Part shown: one piece after another, positions 8,989 to 17,886 of the stretch
How the letters are laid out: each line of letters opens with the position of its first letter
How positions within the stretch are numbered: the stretch's first letter is position 1
Source of the DNA: HGM11525 sp036307445
Lineage (GTDB): Bacteria > Bacillota > Clostridia > UBA1381
Direction of reading: 5' to 3'
Length of the DNA stretch: 64,000 nt
Assembly (NCBI GenBank): GCA_036307445.1
Contig: JAXJXP010000025.1
Coordinates: 35,691 to 99,690 of the forward strand
Program-made: the position numbers and the translations under genes
Notes under the pieces: model-generated
What the model saw: only the letters and a program-made list of their open reading frames with translations
Database searches by the model: none
Told to the model about the DNA's origin: nothing

Positions 8989-10017
8989 ATGGATTTATCT
9001 TTTCTTGGAATTTATGCTGATATAGGCTTTGACCTTGGCAGTACAGTAACAAGGATAGCGGTTAAGGGTAAGGGTATTGTTCTATCCGAGCCGTCGGTGG
9101 TTGCTCTTGATAAACAGAGTAAAAAGGTACTTGCTGTTGGTGATGAGGCAAACGAAATGTTAGGCAGAACCCCTGATAATATAGTGGCGGTTTGCCCTTT
9201 GAGAGATGGTGTAATAGCTGACTTTGCGGCGACTGCAGCTATGATAAAGGCATTTTTGTACCGTGCTGCAGGCAAAAAGCCGATGATAAAGCCAAGAGTT
9301 GCGGTAGGTGTGCCATCGGGTATAACAGATGTTGAGCGCAGAGCTGTTATTGAGGCATTTTCTGCAGCGGGTGCAAGAAGTGTGATGCTTTTGGAAGAAC
9401 CGGTTGCGGCTGCTTTAGGTGCAGGACTTCCGGTTGAAGCGGCTCAGGGCAGTATGATTGTAAATATTGGTGCAGGTACTTTGGAGGTTGCTGTAATATC
9501 TCTCGGAGGCATTGTGGCCGCAAGGAGTATAAGATGCGCTGGTGAGGCTATGAATAATGCCATTGTGGCATATCTGCGCCGCCAGTATGCTGTAACAATA
9601 GGTACTAAAACAGCAGAGGAGTTAAAGCACGAGATTGGCTCGGCAAGCCGTCAGAGCGATGAAGGATTTTATGATGTACGAGGCAGAGAAACAGCTACGG
9701 GACTTCCAAGAAATGTGCGTGTTAATTCTGCTGAAATCAGAAACGCAATAGCTGATGTTGTGGCTGGAATAGTTAATGCTGTTCTTGATACATTGGAGGA
9801 AACACCGCCTGAGCTTGCGGCAGATGTTCTTTCATCGGGCATAACACTGACAGGTGGCGGGGCATACTTAAAAGGCATGGACGAGGTGATTGAAAATGCA
9901 ACAGGAATACGTACAAGGCTTGCAGATTCTCCTGAAAACTGCGTTGTATTGGGTGCAGAGCTTGCATTGTCGAAGCCTGTCGTTCTCAGACGTTCAGAGG
10001 TTGCAAAAAGACGCTGA
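8989..10017 (+). CDS. mreB: Rod shape-determining protein MreB
   Basis: A 342-residue actin homologue. It has the phosphate 1 loop DIGFDLGSTVTRIAVKG, the connect/phosphate 2 region (MIVNIGAGTLEVAVISLGG) and the adenosine motif LTGGGAYLKGM. MreB filaments at the inner membrane face guide the elongation machinery. The start is ATG 8989, eight bases from AAGGAGA; a TTG three bases earlier is in frame but too close. It is the first of mreB-mreC-mreD-PBP2. Confidence 0.95.
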   Translation: MDLSFLGIYADIGFDLGSTVTRIAVKGKGIVLSEPSVVALDKQSKKVLAVGDEANEMLGRTPDNIVAVCPLRDGVIADFAATAAMIKAFLYRAAGKKPMIKPRVAVGVPSGITDVERRAVIEAFSAAGARSVMLLEEPVAAALGAGLPVEAAQGSMIVNIGAGTLEVAVISLGGIVAARSIRCAGEAMNNAIVAYLRRQYAVTIGTKTAEELKHEIGSASRQSDEGFYDVRGRETATGLPRNVRVNSAEIRNAIADVVAGIVNAVLDTLEETPPELAADVLSSGITLTGGGAYLKGMDEVIENATGIRTRLADSPENCVVLGAELALSKPVVLRRSEVAKRR

Positions 10018-10049
10018 ATATAATATATTGAAAGGAACTGACATCTGAT

Positions 10050-10973
10050 ATGTCATTTTTCAGAAATAAACCTATATTGATAACTGCTGCAGTTCTTGTA
10101 ATTGCGCTTATAATTGCATCTGTTTCGCATTTTTCAAATGGAGCAACCGAGGGTGCAGGAGGCACTGTAACATCATCTGCAGAAGGTTTTTTTGGTAAAA
10201 TATTCTCACCCTTAAGAAACCTTGGCACCGCTTTTTCTGATAAAGAAAAGCTTGCCGAAGAAAACGAACAGCTAAAAGCTCAAATAGATGAGCTTATCAA
10301 GGCTAACAGAGGCGCCGAGGAGTATATTTCCGAGAACAAACGTCTTAAGGAGCTTTTGGGTATCAGGGAAACAATGATAAATAAAGAGATTCTGACGGCA
10401 GAGGTTATATCGTATGATTGGGATAATTTTTCCGAAACGGTAACCATAAACCGCGGAAGCAAAGACGGTGTCGAAAAGGAAGATGCAGTTGTTTCTGCGC
10501 TTGGAATAATAGGACGTGTAACTGAGGTTGGCGGAGATTGGGCGAGGATTACAACCTTGCTTTCACCTAAGCATTCGCTCGGTGTTAAGATTACAAGAAC
10601 GGGCGACCTTGCAGTTGCCGAAGGTGATATAAAATTTGCTAAGGACAAAAAGCTCAGACTCAACTACATATCGGGTGCGGCAGAGCTTATTGAAGGCGAT
10701 ATTGTAGAAACGTCGGGCATAGGCGGAGTGTATCCGCCGGGGCTTACTGTGGGAAAGGTAAAAGAAATTAAAAAGGACAGCTCGGGTGCTGTGGCATACG
10801 CAGTAGTAGAGCCGACTGCTGATTTTTCTCGTATATTTGAGGTACTTGTGATAACAGACTGGGAGCGAGAAAGTGTTACGCCTGACTATGTTGTTAATGA
10901 GCCTGAATTTGAAGAACAGACAGAAATAATTGATGAGATAACAGACGAAGAAATAGAAAACGCTGAGGGTTGA
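10050..10973 (+). CDS. mreC: Rod shape-determining protein MreC
   Basis: A 307-residue protein with a single N-terminal membrane anchor (residues 8-25), a coiled coil (about 65-110) and the MreC beta-barrel region (TVTINRGSKDGVEKEDAVV, and YPPGLTVGKV). The acidic C-terminal tail is variable. MreC links MreB to MreD and PBP2 outside the membrane. AAAGGA at 10031-10036 is 13 bases away, and the ATG lies in a small hairpin TGACAT-ctgat-ATGTCA (10039-10055). Confidence 0.93.
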   Translation: MSFFRNKPILITAAVLVIALIIASVSHFSNGATEGAGGTVTSSAEGFFGKIFSPLRNLGTAFSDKEKLAEENEQLKAQIDELIKANRGAEEYISENKRLKELLGIRETMINKEILTAEVISYDWDNFSETVTINRGSKDGVEKEDAVVSALGIIGRVTEVGGDWARITTLLSPKHSLGVKITRTGDLAVAEGDIKFAKDKKLRLNYISGAAELIEGDIVETSGIGGVYPPGLTVGKVKEIKKDSSGAVAYAVVEPTADFSRIFEVLVITDWERESVTPDYVVNEPEFEEQTEIIDEITDEEIENAEG

Positions 10974-10978
10974 TTTGT

Positions 10979-11473
10979 ATGAAATCAGTAAAAATATTTT
11001 TTGCAGTAGCAGCTCTTTTCCTTTTGGAAAGGGTGTTTTTTGCTGCACATTTAGAAATATTTTCACTATGCCCATGGCTGATGTTTGTATTTAGTCTTAC
11101 GGCTGCGGCGGTTAGCGAAGAGCCGGCAGATGCTATAATTACAGCAGGATTTTGCGGACTGCTTGCTGATATTTCCGGTGGCGGCACGGCAGGCTCTGCA
11201 ATGGCGGTGTTTGCGGTTTCTGCCACGGTGGTATATTATTTCACTTCGAGATTTTTTCAAAACAGCCTCTTAATTGCGTTAGTGGCTGTATTTGTTTTTG
11301 GTCTGGCTGGTGAGATGCTCTACTTTCTATTAAACAGCAGAGGATTGGAAAATTATTCTGCTATGACTGCTTTCTGGAGTGTGGCTTTGCCGTTGTCTGC
11401 TATTGATACGATATTTTCACTTTTGATGTACCCTGTGGTTAAAAAGATTTTTGCAGGGAGGAGATATGTATGA
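10979..11473 (+). CDS. mreD: Rod shape-determining protein MreD
   Basis: A 164-residue protein of about five membrane segments with the MreD pattern GLLADISGGGTAGSAM around residue 60. The frame is open from a TTG at 10970 that overlaps the mreC stop, but ATG 10979 is the better start. The last codons overlap the PBP2 gene start by four bases (ATGTATGA region), so translation is coupled. Confidence 0.9.
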   Translation: MKSVKIFFAVAALFLLERVFFAAHLEIFSLCPWLMFVFSLTAAAVSEEPADAIITAGFCGLLADISGGGTAGSAMAVFAVSATVVYYFTSRFFQNSLLIALVAVFVFGLAGEMLYFLLNSRGLENYSAMTAFWSVALPLSAIDTIFSLLMYPVVKKIFAGRRYV

Positions 11474-13518
11474 AGGGCGAAAGACTTACACTTCTCAAAA
11501 TAATAACTGTAATTATCGGAATTATACTTGCGGCAAGACTTTATAACCTGCAGATTATAAATGGTAAGGCCTATCTTGCGGCATCTAATGCAAGGTCAAC
11601 GGCAGTTGTTAAGGAAAAAGCACCAAGAGGCGATATAAAGGACAGAAACGGAAAAAATCTTGTAACCAATCGTAAGGGCTATTCTCTTTTGTGGCTGAAA
11701 ACTGCAGCGCCTGATGATGAGGTTAATGAGATGCTTTTTAAAGCTGCGGATATTCTTGCAGAATCGGATTATAAGTTCTCTGACAGCTTGCCGATAACGC
11801 AGTATCCGTATGAGTTTACCTTTGCCGATGACGAGGAAAAGAAAAAGTGGTTTGATACAAAAAGACGCTTGAAAGCAGATATGACTGCTGAAGAGGTAAT
11901 AGAGTTTTATAAGGACGAGGTTTTTGAAATAAAAGGTGATTATCCTCCGGATAAGCTTCGTGCGGTTATCGGTATACGTTATGATGCAGAAATGAGCGGT
12001 TTTTCATATTCAATACCGTACACGCTTGCATCAGATGTTGATATTGAGATTGTAATGAAAATAAAAGAGCGCAAAGGCGAATTTCCTGATATTGAAGTTA
12101 CCGGCGAATATTTCAGACAGTATGAGTTTGGAAGCTTGGCGGCGCATACTCTTGGAAGAATCGGTAAGATTTATAAGGAAGAATATGAGGTTTTAGAGGA
12201 AAAGGGCTATGCAATGAACGACTATGTAGGTAAGCAAGGCATAGAAAAGATTTGCGAGGACGACCTTAGGGGAACAGACGGACAAAGAGTTCTTGGTACC
12301 GAAGACGGCGGAGAGCTTTTGGGCGTAGAAAATGAAGCGGCAGTTTCCGGTAATTATGTTGTACTTACATTAGATTCAGAGCTTCAGATGGTAGCTGAGC
12401 AATCTCTTAAAAATACCATAGACCAGATTGCTGCAAACGGCATCGGAAAAGGCGCACAAAAGGGAGCCGATGCAAATGCGGGTGCAGTTGTAGTTCTTGA
12501 TGTAAATAATGCAGAAGTACTAGCTATGGCGACCTATCCGTCATATAATCCTGAAACATTTAACAAGACCTATTCCGAGCTTTCCCAAAATGAGGACAAG
12601 CCTTTGTGGAACAGAGCAATCAGCGGAACGTACTCGCCCGGCTCTACATTTAAGCCCTTAACAGCGATTGCAGCATTGGAAACCGGAGCGGTTACTGTAG
12701 ACGAAAGATTGATATGTAACGGCGTGTATAAATTTTTTAAGGATTATCAGCCACGTTGTTGGATAAACCTTGAGCACGGACTCTCTCACGGCTGGGAGAA
12801 TGTAACAGAGGCGATAGAGGACTCCTGTAACCTTTATTTCTATGAGGCAGGAAGACGTACAGGAATTGATGCCCTTTCGGAATATGCGAGGAGGTTCGGA
12901 CTTGGTGAATATACAGGTATTGAGCTTAGCGAAGAGGTAAAGGGCAGTATGGCAACACCTGCATATAAGGAAAAGATAGAGGGCGAAGGTGCAGAGTGGT
13001 TTGGCGGAGATACTATTCAGGCATCGATAGGACAGAGCTATTCCCATTTTTCGCCACTGCAGCTTGCAAACTATATTGCTACGATTGCAAACGGCGGTAC
13101 GCGTTATCGTCCGCATATAATTAAGAGTGTTCATAGGGCAGAGGATGGTGCGGAAGTCAAAAGAAGTGCAGCGGTAGTCGAGGAAAGGATTCCTATAACG
13201 GCTGAAAATCTTGATGCTGTAAAACGAGGAATGTACGGAGTGGTTGATGAAGGCTCGGCAAGCAAGATATTCAAGGACTATAACATTGAAGTCGGCGGTA
13301 AGACCGGAACAGCTCAGGGAAGCAGTAAACAGTCCAACACGGCATTGTTCGTTGCATTTGCTCCGTATGATAAGCCGGAAATAGCTGTTGCGGTAGTAAT
13401 TGAGCACGGAGTAAGAGGTGTAAATGCAGCTACTGTGGCAAGAGATATATTCAATGAATATTTTGATATGGGCGGAGAAAATGTAAAAAGCTATGAGGTA
13501 GGAGAACTTCTTCCGTAA
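11470..13518 (+). CDS. mrdA: Penicillin-binding protein 2 (elongasome transpeptidase)
   Basis: A 682-residue class B PBP. One N-terminal membrane anchor (residues 8-25) precedes the dimerisation domain (RGDIKDRNGKNLVTN) and the transpeptidase domain with all three motifs: Ser392-Thr-Phe-Lys395, Ser452-Cys-Asn454 and Lys611-Thr-Gly613. It cross-links peptidoglycan outside the membrane during elongation. Position right after mreBCD supports assignment to the elongasome and not the divisome. Confidence 0.93.
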   Translation: MKGERLTLLKIITVIIGIILAARLYNLQIINGKAYLAASNARSTAVVKEKAPRGDIKDRNGKNLVTNRKGYSLLWLKTAAPDDEVNEMLFKAADILAESDYKFSDSLPITQYPYEFTFADDEEKKKWFDTKRRLKADMTAEEVIEFYKDEVFEIKGDYPPDKLRAVIGIRYDAEMSGFSYSIPYTLASDVDIEIVMKIKERKGEFPDIEVTGEYFRQYEFGSLAAHTLGRIGKIYKEEYEVLEEKGYAMNDYVGKQGIEKICEDDLRGTDGQRVLGTEDGGELLGVENEAAVSGNYVVLTLDSELQMVAEQSLKNTIDQIAANGIGKGAQKGADANAGAVVVLDVNNAEVLAMATYPSYNPETFNKTYSELSQNEDKPLWNRAISGTYSPGSTFKPLTAIAALETGAVTVDERLICNGVYKFFKDYQPRCWINLEHGLSHGWENVTEAIEDSCNLYFYEAGRRTGIDALSEYARRFGLGEYTGIELSEEVKGSMATPAYKEKIEGEGAEWFGGDTIQASIGQSYSHFSPLQLANYIATIANGGTRYRPHIIKSVHRAEDGAEVKRSAAVVEERIPITAENLDAVKRGMYGVVDEGSASKIFKDYNIEVGGKTGTAQGSSKQSNTALFVAFAPYDKPEIAVAVVIEHGVRGVNAATVARDIFNEYFDMGGENVKSYEVGELLP

Positions 13519-13526
13519 AAAAAGAC

Positions 13527-13555
13527 TTTACAAGTGCGGAATAATTTGTTATAAT
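13527..13555 (+). promoter_or_regulatory. Promoter of mgsA
   Basis: TTTACA (13527-13532), 17 bases, TATAAT (13550-13555). Confidence 0.75.
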
Positions 13556-13587
13556 TAATTGCAGTATATGGATAAAGGAGGAAGATA

Positions 13588-13992
13588 ATGAACATCGCTT
13601 TTATTGCACATGACAAGAAAAAAGAGCTTATGGCGCAATTTTGTATTGCGTATAAGGGTATTTTGGAAAAGCATAAGCTTTTTGCTACCGATACAACCGG
13701 CAAGGTCATAAACGAGAATACAGGACTTGATGTTTACCGTTTTCTTTCGGGAATGCAGGGCGGAGACCAGCAGATTGGTGCAAGGGTTGCATATAATGAG
13801 ATAGATTTAGTTCTGTTTTTCAGAGACCCTTTGACTGCTGAGGGATATGAGCCTGATATATCACCTCTTTTAAAGCTTTGTGATATGCACAACATTCCTA
13901 TTGCAACAAATCTGGCTACTGCGGAAGTTTTAATCCACGGTCTTGACAGAGGCGATCTTGATTGGCGAGATATTGTAAATCCGAAAAACTAA
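13588..13992 (+). CDS. mgsA: Methylglyoxal synthase
   Basis: A 134-residue enzyme converting dihydroxyacetone phosphate to methylglyoxal and phosphate, a bypass that relieves sugar-phosphate build-up. Visible motifs are N-terminal IAFIAHDKKK, the phosphate-binding region ATDTTGKVI, SGMQGGDQQIGARV with the catalytic Asp, and RDPLTAEGYEPD. It is full length, has its own promoter and terminator, and acts in the cytoplasm. Confidence 0.95.
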   Translation: MNIAFIAHDKKKELMAQFCIAYKGILEKHKLFATDTTGKVINENTGLDVYRFLSGMQGGDQQIGARVAYNEIDLVLFFRDPLTAEGYEPDISPLLKLCDMHNIPIATNLATAEVLIHGLDRGDLDWRDIVNPKN

Positions 13993-14008
13993 ATAACTTA
14001 TAGATTAT

Positions 14009-14056
14009 AACCCCTTGCACGAACATATGATTAAATATGCAGGCAGGGGTTTTTTG
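14009..14056 (+). terminator. Terminator of mgsA
   Basis: AACCCCTTGC pairs with GCAGGGGTT around a 23-base loop, followed by TTTTTT. Confidence 0.8.
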
Positions 14057-14073
14057 TTTAAAGGAGGTTTATT

Positions 14074-15177
14074 ATGTACGGAGTAGTGTTTGGCGGCGGT
14101 GGAGCACGTGGTGCTTATGAAGTCGGCGTCTGGCGTGCATTGACGGAGCTTGATATAAAAGTGGGAGCAATTTGCGGTACATCAATAGGCTCGATTAATG
14201 GTGCAATATTTGCACAAGGCGATTATCAAGAGGCAGAAAATATCTGGCGCAATATTTCAATAGCAGATGTTGTTGATATGAGTACATTTTCTGAAGAAAA
14301 GCTTATGTCGGTAAAAAATATAGGTGCATTTATTGAAGAGATGCGTAAAAATAAAGGTATAAGCCTTGAGCCTTTGGAAAAGCTTTTGAGAAACGTAATA
14401 GATGAAAACAAACTACTGCTTTCGCCGATAGATTTCGGTCTTGTAACCTATTCGGTCAGTGACAATTCCCTTGTAGAGCTGTTTAAGGCAGACATTCCAA
14501 AGGGGATGCTTGTCGATTATCTTATGGCGAGCAGCTGTCTGCCCGGGACAAAGGCGAGAGTTATAGGTGATAAAACCTATATGGACGGCGGAGTCGGTGA
14601 TAACAAACCTGTTGTTATGCTGACCAAAAAGGGTTATAGAAACATTATCTCTGTTGATGTGGGCGGTGTTGGGGTTGTGCGCCAATGTGTGCCTGACGGT
14701 GTAAATGTTATTGATATACGTTGCAAAAATCCGGCTGTTGGAGTACTTGATTTTGATAACAGCTCCATTTTGAATACGATAGAAATGGGTTATTTTGACA
14801 CAATGCGTGCCTTCGGGAAGGTGTCAGGAGATATTTACCCAATCAGAATGTCCGACTATATCAGGGCAAGGAGAAAATATTCTCAGGACTTAATTTTCGG
14901 GCTTGAGAAAGCAGCTGCGATATTCGGTGTAAATCAGCTCAAGGAGTACACGGTGGTCTCGCTTGCAAGAGCGATGCTCAAGGTGTACAGACGATTGCTG
15001 TCGGAGGAACAGAAAAGTGGCTTTGAAACGCTTACCTCGCCTGCCGCACTTTTAACAGCGGTTTGTGCATCAATGTCCGAGGGCGGCAAGGATATAATGC
15101 CGAGAATTGCGGTTGCCGCATTCAAAAAATATCAAATGGCTGCCAATGCCGTTTGTTATTTTGCAAGGATTATGTAA
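14074..15177 (+). CDS. Patatin-like phospholipase family protein
   Basis: A 367-residue protein with the full patatin set: oxyanion loop GGGGARG (residues 7-13), nucleophile elbow GTSIGS with Ser37, and MDGG with Asp171, giving the Ser-Asp dyad. Patatin-like enzymes hydrolyse lipid acyl esters. There is no signal peptide, so it is cytoplasmic or membrane-associated. The C-terminal 120 residues are outside the core domain and not recognised. AAGGAGG lies 7 bases before the start, and its promoter may be readthrough from mgsA. Confidence 0.9.
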   Translation: MYGVVFGGGGARGAYEVGVWRALTELDIKVGAICGTSIGSINGAIFAQGDYQEAENIWRNISIADVVDMSTFSEEKLMSVKNIGAFIEEMRKNKGISLEPLEKLLRNVIDENKLLLSPIDFGLVTYSVSDNSLVELFKADIPKGMLVDYLMASSCLPGTKARVIGDKTYMDGGVGDNKPVVMLTKKGYRNIISVDVGGVGVVRQCVPDGVNVIDIRCKNPAVGVLDFDNSSILNTIEMGYFDTMRAFGKVSGDIYPIRMSDYIRARRKYSQDLIFGLEKAAAIFGVNQLKEYTVVSLARAMLKVYRRLLSEEQKSGFETLTSPAALLTAVCASMSEGGKDIMPRIAVAAFKKYQMAANAVCYFARIM

Positions 15178-15228
15178 AACTGCCCAAAACAAACAGAGAA
15201 AAAAATTATAAATTTGGCATAAGATTAG

Positions 15229-15258
15229 TTGACAAATATATGCTATATGTGGTAATAT
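15229..15258 (+). promoter_or_regulatory. Promoter of the ACT-hom-thrB-lysC operon
   Basis: TTGACA (15229-15234), 18 bases, TAATAT (15253-15258). The leader of about 50 bases has no room for a T-box or lysine riboswitch. Confidence 0.7.
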
Positions 15259-15316
15259 ATACTTTGTTGAAAGTACAAATGTTTTTCTGTCGAGGATAAA
15301 TGGAGGTATTTTGGAT

Positions 15317-15751
15317 ATGGATTCTACATTTATTTTGGTAGACAGAGCTGTTGCTCCTGATGTGCTTGTAAAGGTAGTAGATGCCAAGGAAAAGCTTTCC
15401 TCCGGCAGATACAAAACCATAAACGAAGCATTAAATGCGGCAAATATCAGCCGAAGTGCTTTTTATAAGTACAAAAACCACGTCTTTTCACATTCTAAGT
15501 TTGATGTAGAGCAGATTGTAACGCTCTTTTTCACACTTGATGACGTGCCGGGAATTCTATCCGACCTTTTGATACTTCTTTCGTCAGGCGGTGCAAATAT
15601 TCTGACAATCAACCAGAATATTCCTGTTAATAACAGCGCAAACGTAACTGTTTCAATGCGCACTGACAATATGACTGCGGGACTTGACGAAATGATTAAG
15701 AGGTTAAAGAGTGTTGACGGAGTAAACAAAATAGAGTTACTGTCTATGTAA
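15317..15751 (+). CDS. ACT domain protein, PheB/UPF0735 type
   Basis: A 144-residue protein. The first 55 residues form a helix-turn-helix-like segment (INEALNAANISRSAFYKYK), and residues 65-144 form an ACT domain (LFFTLDDVPGILSDLLILL). PheB-type proteins bind amino acids and are found next to homoserine dehydrogenase in Firmicutes; a sensing or regulatory role is inferred. ATG 15317 is chosen over the in-frame TTG 15311, which is too close to GGAGG. Confidence 0.88.
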   Translation: MDSTFILVDRAVAPDVLVKVVDAKEKLSSGRYKTINEALNAANISRSAFYKYKNHVFSHSKFDVEQIVTLFFTLDDVPGILSDLLILLSSGGANILTINQNIPVNNSANVTVSMRTDNMTAGLDEMIKRLKSVDGVNKIELLSM

Positions 15752-15776
15752 AACAATACGAAAGGGATATTTTAAG

Positions 15777-16973
15777 ATGGCAAAGATTGCAATTTTGGGC
15801 TACGGTACTGTTGGTAGCGGTGTTTTTGATATTTTTAACGAAAGTAGCTTTTCTAAAAAGACAGGTGAGGAGATTGAAGTAAAAAGAATACTTGATATCC
15901 GTGATTTCCCAGACCATCCGCAAAAGCAGCTTTTCACTAAGGATTTTAATGATATATTAAATGACGGTGAAATTTCTGTTGTTGCAGAAACAATGGGCGG
16001 ACTTCATCCTGCTTATGAGTTTACCAAATCTCTTTTGGAGGCAGGAAAGAGTGTTACAACCTCCAACAAGGAGCTTGTTGCAACATACGGTCCTGAGCTT
16101 CTTCAAATTGCGGCAGACAAGGGTGTAAGATATATGTTCGAAGCATCGGTTGGCGGTGGCATACCTGTTATAAGACCTCTTGCAACCTGCTTGCAGGCAA
16201 ATAAAATTGAGAGAATTGCAGGTATCTTAAATGGTACAACCAACTTTATTCTTTCCGAGATGATTGATAAGGGCAGCGAGTTTGAAGATGCGCTTTCTGA
16301 TGCTCAGCAGAGAGGTTATGCAGAGCGTAACCCTGCAGCAGATATTGAAGGACACGATGCTTGCCGTAAAATAGCAATACTTTCATCAATGGCAACAGGA
16401 TGTTTTGTGGATTACAGCAATATTCCCACCGAAGGAATTTGTGACATATCACTTAAGGATGTAAAGTATGCCGAAAAGATAGGCGCTGCGATAAAGCTTA
16501 TTGGCTATTCAGAACAGATGACCGATGGAACACTTTATGCTTGTGTAGCACCTATGATTGTTAATAAATCAATCCCCCTTTCTGGCGTATGTGATGTGTT
16601 TAATGCCGTTATGGTAAGAGGTAATTACTTAGGAGATGCAATGTTCTATGGCAGAGGCGCTGGCAAGGAAGCAACTGCAAGTGCTGTTTCTGCAGATGTA
16701 ATTGACATAGTAAAGAACGGAAAAGCAAACCACCCGCTTTTGTGGGAAACAGATAAAATCAAGATGATGCCTTCTGAGGATAAGGAGTGGTCATACTTCG
16801 TCAGAGCCTCTGCAGACAAGGCACAGATAAAAGATGTCTTTGGAGATGTAGATATAATTGACGGAGTAGCTGATGGTGAGCTTGGCTTTGTTACTCAGAA
16901 GATGCGCGAAAAGGATTTTGTAGCTGCAGCAGAAAAGCTTGGCGGCACATACATCAAGGTGCTGGAGGCATAA
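15777..16973 (+). CDS. hom: Homoserine dehydrogenase
   Basis: A 398-residue enzyme reducing aspartate semialdehyde to homoserine, in the threonine/methionine branch. It shows the NAD(P) loop ILGYGTVGSGV, the TSNKELVA segment near residue 95, and the catalytic region GILNGTTNFILSEM with AQQRGYAERNPAADIEG. The C-terminal 80 residues form the usual small regulatory domain. It overlaps thrB by one base (TAATG). Confidence 0.96.
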   Translation: MAKIAILGYGTVGSGVFDIFNESSFSKKTGEEIEVKRILDIRDFPDHPQKQLFTKDFNDILNDGEISVVAETMGGLHPAYEFTKSLLEAGKSVTTSNKELVATYGPELLQIAADKGVRYMFEASVGGGIPVIRPLATCLQANKIERIAGILNGTTNFILSEMIDKGSEFEDALSDAQQRGYAERNPAADIEGHDACRKIAILSSMATGCFVDYSNIPTEGICDISLKDVKYAEKIGAAIKLIGYSEQMTDGTLYACVAPMIVNKSIPLSGVCDVFNAVMVRGNYLGDAMFYGRGAGKEATASAVSADVIDIVKNGKANHPLLWETDKIKMMPSEDKEWSYFVRASADKAQIKDVFGDVDIIDGVADGELGFVTQKMREKDFVAAAEKLGGTYIKVLEA

Positions 16974-17869
16974 TGATAAAGGTACGTGTTCCCGCATCAA
17001 GCGCAAATATGGGCGCAGGATTTGACTCATTGGGAGTTGCGCTGTCCCTTTATAACACTATTTGCGTTGAGGAAACATCGGGCGGTCTTTTGGTCGAAAA
17101 TAAACGTGTGGGAGAATATGTTCCCACCGGAGAAAAGAATTTGATATATCGCGCAATCAAAAAGGTTTTTGACAAGGTCGGTTACAATGAAAAGGGACTA
17201 AGGATTATACAAGACAGCGAAATACCGATGACAAGAGGCCTGGGAAGCAGTAGTGCATGTATTATAGGCGGTATGCTTGCGGCGAATGTTATATCGGGAA
17301 GACAGCTTTCCTACGCTGAGATATTAGACCTTGCTACCGAAATGGAGGGGCATCCCGATAATGTAGCCCCTGCCCTTTACGGAGGTTTTTGTGCAGCAGT
17401 TAGGACGGGAAACCATACGCTTTTCAAATCGGTCAAGATTGAAAAGCCGGTAGTGTTTGAAGCAATGATTCCCGATTTCTTTGTATCAACAAAGAAATCC
17501 CGTGTTGCTCTGCCTGATACAGTAAAGCATAAGGATGCGGCATATAATGCAGGTCATGCGGCGTTGTTTTCGCTGGCGTTGGCGACAGGTGATTTTGAAA
17601 AATTGAAAGTTGCGGTCAAAGATAAGCTTCATCAGCCCTATCGTGCGGCATATATTGATAATATGAATCAAACCTTTGACGAGGCATATAAAAACGGTGC
17701 CTATGCAGTATGGTTAAGCGGTTCAGGTCCTACAATTCTTGCTATGTGCAATCCCAAGAATGAAGGCTTTGAGGAAAATATGAGCAGGTATTTTGACTCA
17801 GTTGGACAAAAAAGTAACTGCTGCAGGCTTACAATAGATAATGTTGGTGCAATAGTTCAGGTAATATAA
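16973..17869 (+). CDS. thrB: Homoserine kinase
   Basis: A 298-residue GHMP kinase that phosphorylates homoserine. Motifs are VRVPASSANMGAGFDSLG at the N-terminus, the ATP loop MTRGLGSSSACIIGG, and the C-terminal AVWLSGSGPTILA. Threonine synthase is not in this window, so the pathway is completed elsewhere. Confidence 0.96.
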   Translation: MIKVRVPASSANMGAGFDSLGVALSLYNTICVEETSGGLLVENKRVGEYVPTGEKNLIYRAIKKVFDKVGYNEKGLRIIQDSEIPMTRGLGSSSACIIGGMLAANVISGRQLSYAEILDLATEMEGHPDNVAPALYGGFCAAVRTGNHTLFKSVKIEKPVVFEAMIPDFFVSTKKSRVALPDTVKHKDAAYNAGHAALFSLALATGDFEKLKVAVKDKLHQPYRAAYIDNMNQTFDEAYKNGAYAVWLSGSGPTILAMCNPKNEGFEENMSRYFDSVGQKSNCCRLTIDNVGAIVQVI

Positions 17870-17886
17870 GAAAGGAAGGAATAAAA

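Noticed and set aside
15259..15316. Riboswitch or T-box before the threonine operon
   Set aside because: The leader is about 50 bases and shows no conserved motif or hairpin with a T run.
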